NCBI RefSeq assembly: GCF_932526225.1
Contig: NC_064046.1
Coordinates: 1,738,001-1,798,000 of the forward strand
Direction of reading: 5' to 3'
Length of the DNA: 60,000 bases
Origin: Nematostella vectensis
Lineage: Eukaryota > Cnidaria > Anthozoa > Actiniaria > Edwardsiidae
Made by a program: the position numbers and the translations under genes. The notes beneath the pieces were generated by a model. It searched no databases. It was not told where the DNA came from and saw only the letters and a list, made by a program, of their open reading frames with translations. Positions 48,901-57,900 of this stretch are shown here, one piece after another (positions within the stretch are counted from its first letter, which is position 1; each line of letters opens with the position of its first letter).

Positions 48901-51900
48901 GTATTCCTCGAATAAGTAAGAGACGAGTGAGCGGGAACGAATCCCCGCGCGTAAAAGCACAGGTAGCCCTGGCACTGTCAATGAGTAATTTGAACCGACA
49001 GCCTCAAAGAATCACTTAAACGTGGAAATGATAGACGGCTACAAGTACTGCATCACGTTGGATTGAATTTATTACATTTTTATGGAAGAATACTTGCATA
49101 AAGTAACAACTCCATATGTTCTCTCTATTAACGGTCAATGAGGCGGTTGGTTCAAATTACTCATTGAAAAAGCCTGGGCTACTTGTGGTCAAAGCACGGA
49201 AAGGTAAGCTCTACAGACCCGAAAAGATTAGGATGAATCGTGGCCTCTAGTTGTTATTTCCTTGTTTACATCGCTGAGCTATGTTGAAATATTTGTACAT
49301 AATTTTAATATTAGTAAACACAATTATCTTTCTTTTTTTTCACTCTGTGAAGACGTGGAGGATATAACAGGGACATTTCAGTGCAGCTATTACTTAGTAG
49401 CAAGAGACCATGATGTAAGAGAGCGAATCCCCCGTATTAGGGTATGTTCCAATGATGACGTCCGTAAAAACTATTTTTAGAACAAGCAGTTATTTTTAGA
49501 TACGTCTCTGATTGGTTAGCGCTCACGTTTCCTAGCAACAAGATTCTTACGCGGGATCACATCTTGAGCAATGTGATCCGGCAAAGGATGTTTCGGAAAT
49601 CTTTTTGACGAAAATACCTTCCTTTTTTACGAACGCTGTAAAAATGATCTTCCATAGAGAGTAGCATTGTGATCGTGAGCCTTTAAGAGCAGTTAAAAGG
49701 ATAAAAACAGGTAGCGAACGAAGTAAAGAAGTGCAGAGGGAAATTTGGTGTGAGATTGTAATAGCTCGTGGTGCCCATAACCAAATATGGCACGACGAAC
49801 CATGTATGGATGCTATGATTGACAAGCTCGCGCAATCTAAAAATAGCTTTCTTGGACGTTATCATGGGCCACGAGGATTCGTTCTCTTATATCATGGTCT
49901 CTTGTTAGTAGTCATAATCTGTTAATGATTAATATTCCCGTATTGGAAAATTATTTCCTATTGTTTTTCAATCAATCAATAAATCAATCAAATGTAAAGT
50001 GTAACTCAGGGAATATTTATCACTCTCCTGTGGCACAGTCGGTTAGCGCGTCGTACTTATAGGCAGTACGGGCGTGTCCCGTGGGTGCCGTGAAATGCGA
50101 AGGTCGAGAGTTTGATCCTCTCCAGGAGAACAATTTTTATTTTCTAAAATAGTATCTCAGTATATAATCATGTAAGATATTCTTTAAAACCCTTGATGTA
50201 AGGTCGAGAGTTCCATCCTCTCCAGAAGCACTGCTGGTTAAGTTTGAAAGCGATCTCTTACATCTCTTTAATTTTATAATAAACGAAAACAGCGCTTGTC
50301 ACATTCATCGTCACTATCAACAACATTATCGTCGTCGTCGTCGTCTTCAACTAATATCATTAACTTTCATGAGCACCCAGTCATACCTTTGGTTGAATAT
50401 CGGTGCGTGATCGTTCGTGTTCGTGACGTTCAGCGTGACCGTGATGACGGTTGCAAGCTTCGTGTCCGTGTTGGTAGCCGTGATGGTCAGCTCGTGACGT
50501 GAAGTGTGCTCGTGATCCAGAGGCTTCGCAGTTATCAGGGCCGCGTATTCACGTGACACATTTGGGGTGATCATGAAGATCCCGCCTTTATTACCTGGGA
50601 AGTAAATAGCTTTTGATAACAGCAGAGCACATGACACATTTGGAGGCCCAGGGAGTATAGCCTGCGAAACAAGCGCAAAAATTTGTTTCCCTCGTCGTGC
50701 TCACTTGCTCGCCTCTCTCGCTCCCGACCTCTCCCCTCTTTTTCAATGTGTTTGTTGCGCAGGCTAAGGGTACTTAGACTTCGCTTGTTACGCAGGCTAT
50801 AATGGTTATCTCCCCACACACTCAGCGTCCAGGATCCCCAAAGATGAGTTATGGCGGGTGACACACCTATTTATTTCACGCTGCCCGTTATCATTGTTAA
50901 ACGGTACTAACTTACCCTTGGTGACAGTTAGTGATACATTGGTTGCCCTGTGGAATCTGCCTAGAGCCGAAAATCTCAGCCCCAGTAGAACTTCTCCGAT
51001 TTCTGTTGTTTCCAATACTTCTTTGCTGTAGTGTCTTTCTCTGAATGCCGGTTTTGAATCTTAAACAAGGGCAAAGCACCATAACCAACAGAAACATGAC
51101 TTCCAAAACATGGAAAGAGTTTGTAAGTTGTTAGTCTTACCGAAAACTTCAAGTACCGCCGGCTGTGACGCAACACTGACTCCTGCTGATTCCGCGATAC
51201 ATATATAGCGACCAGCGGATGCGTTTGACACTTTGTCCATAAAAAGACTGGGGCCGAACGAGATTACCTATCAAAGAAATTCAAGATCAGAGTTAGAAAA
51301 TATCTGCACATGCGTATAATAATAAATAATAATAAATAATAATAATAATAATAATCTTTATTGCCTTAGATAAATCAACATGTCTAAGTTTACAAAATGT
51401 AGGAGAAACCGATTATAAGTAAATGCGCTACATCAATTATATGTCACTATATTTAAAGACAAGCCTATTGACAAAAGTATTTTTGAATCGCTCTGAGTGA
51501 ACCCTAGGATAAATCACATTTCTTTTTCTGAGGTTGTATTTTTGGTCTTTTTTCTTAGGCAGGATTTTGCTCAGAGGATATTCAGGTTGATCTAAGCGAG
51601 TACGATAAATCTTCTTATCTGCCTCCTCTAGAAGTTTACGGATGTTTACAATGTTTGAAATGTATTTCCTTTTAAAGCATCTCTCTAGGAAGTTCTGTAT
51701 GTTTGTGAGATCCGAGTCTGAGGCACCAAAAACGGACAAGCCATAAGTGAAATTAGGAAGGACAATAGACTTAAAGAGGTGATCGAGTTCTTCTTGACAA
51801 ATTCCTTCCTTTCTTAAAGATCTTAAAATGTAAAGACACTTATTTGCCTTTGTTAACTTGGAACGCACATGTTCACTGTATTTGCCGTTAGACTGAAAGG

Positions 51901-54900
51901 TAATCCCTAGAATCGGTAATACCGTACATTGCGGAATGTTGTTCACTAACTCGATATTCTGATTACACCCTTTCTTGCGGAAAACTAGCTCTTTGCATTT
52001 AGATGAATTACATACCATGCCATTGTCCTTTGTCCAAGTTAAAAACAAATCTACTAAGTCCGTGCGACATTCGCCATTGGCCCAGACAGGAATAACAATA
52101 TTTGAGTCGTCAGCATATTTAAACAGAGCGGGCTGATTACATAAATTGATTTCTAAATCATTGATAAATATGTTAAAAAGATACGGGCCACTAACGCTGC
52201 CCTGCGTTGTACCTCGATTTACACATTTCCAATGACACTCAAACCCATTGTATACCACGCGCTGTTGGCGGCTAGCCAAAAAACTCAGATACCAATTAAC
52301 AATAAAGGGACTTAATGGTAATTGTTTAAGCTTACATGACAAATTTACGTGTTTTACGCTATCGAACGCTTTGGAAAAGTCCATCGCAAACAATCTGACG
52401 GCTTTGCATTCCGGACTATCTAGATAGCCGTAGACCGAGTGCTGCATGCATAGTAGCGCGTCTGTGCAACTCCCGCCAGTTCTATATGCAAACTGAGTGG
52501 AACTCAGAAGTTCTTCTACGGTTTCTCGCACGTGAATGTTATAAACAGCTTTTTCGAAAGCTCGGGCGATAACAGGCGTAATGTTGATTCCTCTGTACTC
52601 GGTCTTGCCCTTTGGTACATCCACTTTAGGTAGGGGGGTTACATGGGCACGTTTCCATGACGACGGCCAAACACTTGATTCAAGAGACCAGTTCCAAATC
52701 TTGCAGATGATTGATGTAAATATTTCTGCGTGTTCTTTCCATATCCAAGATGGGATGAGATCTGGTCCGGTTGCAGTGTTCTTCAAATGCTGCAGACATT
52801 GCCATACGTATCTTTCTGAGATAACCGGGGCGTGGTCTTCACTATGGACTTCGACCAGGGTGGGCTGCTCATACGCTGTGTCCCAACAGAGGTTCGCAAA
52901 GTAGTCATTGAGTTCGACTAGTGACTGCTCATCAAGCGAGACCTTAGCTGAAGAACGTCGGCGCTGTGAGAGGTTATCAATGTGCCTCCACCACTCCCTC
53001 GAGCCAACTGGTGCTTGCAAAATATTCTTCCTGTTTTTGCAAATAAGATCACTGATTTTCTTGTTGATCTCTTTAAGCCGATCCGTATTATTTGGTCCTA
53101 TCTTTGATTTTGTCTTTAACAGGGACTTCACCAAAGGCATCATCCATAGCGGATCACGAGATGACATGCGCACAGTCTTGAGTGGCATACACTTTTCCAG
53201 GTTGTCATGAATAAGGTTTTCTAAGTTGCGAACGGCTTCATTAACATCATTACTCTCTAATACACTATCCCATTTTTCTTCTGCCAGCGCTAAATATAAC
53301 GCTTCTTTTCTGTGTTTCCTGCAGTCTCGAATTTTGATCGTTTTTCGAAGAGGTTTTAATTTCTTCCCTGCTGGCAAGATAACTGCCGTGTGATCTGTTT
53401 TGATTGATATGTTGTATGGAATGCACTCCCCAAACAAGTCCGGTCGATTTGTAAAGACGTTATCTAAATAGGAATCACCTCTAGTCGGAAAAGTCACGAG
53501 GGCATTCCAGCCCGTCAACATACACAGCTCTTGTACATCAAGTTGATTAACATCGCCACCAATAACAATGGTTAGTCCTGGATGTTGATCTAGCGCATTG
53601 TCCATCAGGTTTACAAGGTATTGCATAAAATCCAGGGTCCGGTAGGTTGGCTTAGGCGGATGATAAACACTACATACCAATAACAAGTGTCCCGAGGGTA
53701 ATCTTATAGTCAAATACACCAGCTCGTAGAGTGTCGATCTATAAATGTCTATTACGGTTACATTGCTTCTTGTGTATATTGCGATGCCTCCTTTAGCTCT
53801 TTTATCAAGGCCAGCCCAGGACCTGTCCCGTCTGAAAATGGTATAATTTGGAATGTTTACTATCGCGTCAGGCGTGTCTTGCTTCAAATGAGTCTCCGAA
53901 ACAAGGCAGATGTCGATGTCTTTATTTCGCAAGTCAGCCTCCAATGCCACTGCAGCGCGAACCCTATTTTTTGTTTTTGATAAGCTGCAAATATTGGTGA
54001 ACAACATTTTGGGTACTGCGAAGGTCGATGTTGCAAGACTAGATTTAGAATTCCGTTCAGAAACACTGGACTCTGTGTTAACCATTATGAGATTTTGTAA
54101 GTTACGTTCTTTCGAGAATGTTTTGTATGGACGACAACCAGCAACTGTTTGGATGTTATTTTTGTCAGATCTCTGCTTCACTCGTCTTCCTGATCTCTTC
54201 CCTCGATATCGAAATATGCCGTTTTCACGAAGGGTACTAAAGAAGATAATCGTGAGATAATCGTGGCTCAAGAAACACTTATTGCATAGCCCCTTTAGTA
54301 CGGTGATTATTCGCTTTTTGCTTGATAAGCACATAATGCCTTACCTTGTTGCCATGAAGCCATTTATATGTGATTTCATGAGCAGACAAAGCTGCGCATG
54401 TCAAGTTGATTGAAATTGTCACGTCAGCGGGCTCAAGCAGGAATGGTGGAGGATGCCGGGTAATGTATGGACCCGATTCGTTACATCTGGTGTACAACAC
54501 ATCTTTGTCTATAAACAGAGGAAAAATTAATGAAGTTGACTTCCGGTAACTCGAACCTTTGGTACACTTTAAGGGGTCTGTCAGACGCCATTTTGTTATC
54601 CTTACACAATGCCAAGTGCAAGAAACACCCATTTCCATGAGTGAGAAAGAAGCGGCTGTCCCCAGGGTTCTTTAACCTACCTAGCTCGGACCTTTCATTT
54701 ATCTTAAAAAAAATGATCTCGAATTTGATTTTGATATCTTTATAGAGCTTAAAACACGAGGTTCCGCTATAAAAGGGAAAGCTCCTGTCCACGTTTTTGG
54801 TGCAAAATTTAAAATTTTACGCTGTCCGTAATCTAACGCATCTGCATAAATTATTCTCGCGCTGTGGCTGAATATGCTCGTATTTTAGAGCGCGCACAGC

Positions 54901-57900
54901 TTGGTATAGCATTTTTTTTACTATAAATAGGAACATTTTAGGACAAGTCTAGGAATGATATTCAATTTGGTTTAGAATATGAAATTTGAATTAAGCGCTC
55001 AGAGCAATTGTCCTGACATGTTGACGCATTGATGGCTGATTAATAACTGATTGTTCTTGAAGTGTGTATTTGGGTGGGAGGAGCTTTCCCTTTTATAGCG
55101 GAACCTCATGTTTAAAGAATCCTGAGATCATAAACCTCCAAGTTTGATTCCGTACCAAAGTATGTGTAAAAAACAGCCAAAGTGTGTATTTGGGTTTAAA
55201 AACCAGATAATAGCCTTTTTGCGTAATGACACACATACTGGTGTACAACTTTTTCTCTAGAGTAGCATAGAAATCCTGTCCGTTTTAAAATGGGACATAA
55301 ACTTTAATATTTTAAAGTTATGAGATCATTATGCGGACATATGAGGATCATTATGAGGACATGATCTGCGACGGGAATTTTAATATTTGAACCCATACCT
55401 ATCAGCAAAGCAAAGAACGAGGTCTGATTGGACAAGACGGCTTCACAGTACGCTGGCGTGATTCTAACCATGGGGTAAACCGCTTGCCACTTTGTCAGCA
55501 AAAGCGAAACAGATATACTCAGGGTGACCGTGAGGGGTCCGGGCTGTGCTTGGATGACTCGAGAGGTCCTGGGACCATTGCTGTTTGTGACGTCACCGTT
55601 GATTGAAGCAATGAGTTCTAAGGTACTGTAAAGAAATGCGTTATTTTTTTTTATTGTGCGCTTGATGAAGTCCATCAAATAAATGATAAATGAGATACAT
55701 TTCGCCCATGAGAAAGGTCATCCATGATTTTTACTATTTTGATTTTTAATCCCAATCCAATTCCCCACATTGCAAAAATCAGACTGGGCAAACTCGTGTT
55801 GATAGAGCTACATTGCAATATGACAAATGCGACGAATTACTTGAGGCGTGAGTCATCACCTCTAAGTCATGTCCTAAATCACACGTTTTCTCAGACGATA
55901 TTGCGTCATTGCCATAATAAAAGATTATTAAATGTACTTTTGGTGCGGTATTGAATGTCCAGGGCCATAGCAGGGCGTGAGGAACTGGGGGCACGTGCCC
56001 CGCCCAATATTTTCAAAAATAATAAGGAAATGAACAGTAGGGGTGTGGCTCTGCCCCCCATCATATTTTTTTTATGTTTTTGTATTAATGCCCCGGGCTG
56101 TGCCCCTCCCCCCAATATTTTCTTAATATTTCTGTATTATGCTCCTCCCAATCTTACGTAGCCTGCTACGGTGCTGATGACCAATCCATTAAGAAATCAA
56201 ATTTACAAATCGGGTATTCCAATAAGCACATCCCCGCCTTCTCTTGACAGAGTCTTTACCAGTTCGATTCCTCAGTGTGCTTGACGATGATGGATGTGAC
56301 CGAGATCAGATAGACGCCTGCATCACCCGCCACAAACCTTCCCGCGATGCCGCGCGAATGGGCCAGTCCCAGGTCCAGTGGTTTCCAGTCCTCAGGGATA
56401 TACCACAGGCCTCCCAAAGGGATCTTTACATCTTGTCTCAGCTTCACCGCAAGGCCATGGGTACTAGGTTGTGACGTCATGAGGGCTGTTGTTACAAGGG
56501 AATGGTTCTGGATCGCCCATGTTGTGTCCTTCTCTAAAATGTTAATAAAGGACATAATGGATTAATGATGTTTGCTTGCGAACTTAAGGTGGCGCGCCGA
56601 GGTTGTTTTGGCTAAACAGCTTTTACTTTTATAAGTACCTTATATTAGACTCATTTTCGGCTCGATTTTCGTGAATTTTTCAGATTTTATTAATACATCT
56701 ATGCTTTGTCGGATCCCGCAAGATTCACACTTGTTTGAAATCAAATTATTTTTTTTTCATGCCAGGTAAATGGAAGCAATTTTTTATATTAAAATAAAAA
56801 AATCGAAATCTGCGCGATTATTTTTTTTTCTAAATTCACAGTAACACCTAACAATACTCCAGCTTGAGACACACGAATTTTTGGCTTAAACCTGACCTGT
56901 CAGACTTCGCGATTGATGAATCTTTATTTTACGCAAAAATTGTCCTTGCGATCTTTGACAAAATAAATGCACTCTTGCCTACAAAGATCCATCCCCGAAT
57001 TTACGCCCCCTGCTAAGTCCACACCCTAAGGCAACTTGTGTGAGAGGGGCAATAGGACCAGCGTTGCACAAGAATAAATTCCAGATGGTCAATTCGAGAG
57101 TATTTTTATTAAGATAATTTGAAAACTAAAGAATTTATTCCTTTTCAACATTTGAGCCCAAGCCGCGCCTCTTCTTAACTATTACCCGACGCTATGGCTA
57201 AAATAAGCCTTACCGAAAGTACGTGACTTATTGGGTGGTAAACTCGCGCGCGCTCCAACTTTTGGCGGCAAAATAACAACAGCAAAACGACGACTTAATT
57301 CGCAAACCAGAGTACAGTTGCGCTGATGTTTCGAGTGTTAGCCCGTTGCGTCAGCACAACCACAGAGGCGACCAACATACAATTTCAACCCTGAGTTGTT
57401 TATTCCTTGTCCATATCAAGATAATTTAGCCAAAAATTGTCGTTTTTCACAGAAGCGGTCACTTCCATATAAGGAAACTAATATATTCCTTATTTGGAAA
57501 ACCTTGCACGATTCTTGTCATTTTTAGGGCTGCCGTACCGCAGGTGCTTCGCAAACTTTGTGAATTGTATTCAGAAAGAAAAACAGTGACTGTGACCATC
57601 TTTAGTCAATGGAGAAAGCCTCTGAAAAGAAACTAAAATTCCTCGGTACCAGACCCCTAAAACGGCAACTGTTTCTTCATATGTACATCATGACGCAGAC
57701 CATCTAGTTTTTCTACAGATTGTCTGTAGTCTTTTTAGTTATACAACTTAATTAGCGCTTAGGAATCAGCCAGATAGTTTAATTGTCAGAAAGGTCTTCA
57801 CGTGATTTCTTAGTCCTAGTCGCCTATTGATGATCACTTCTCCATGTAACAAACAAAAATGGCTACACCTACCCGAGTAGACTTTGAGCCGCAGCTTCTC

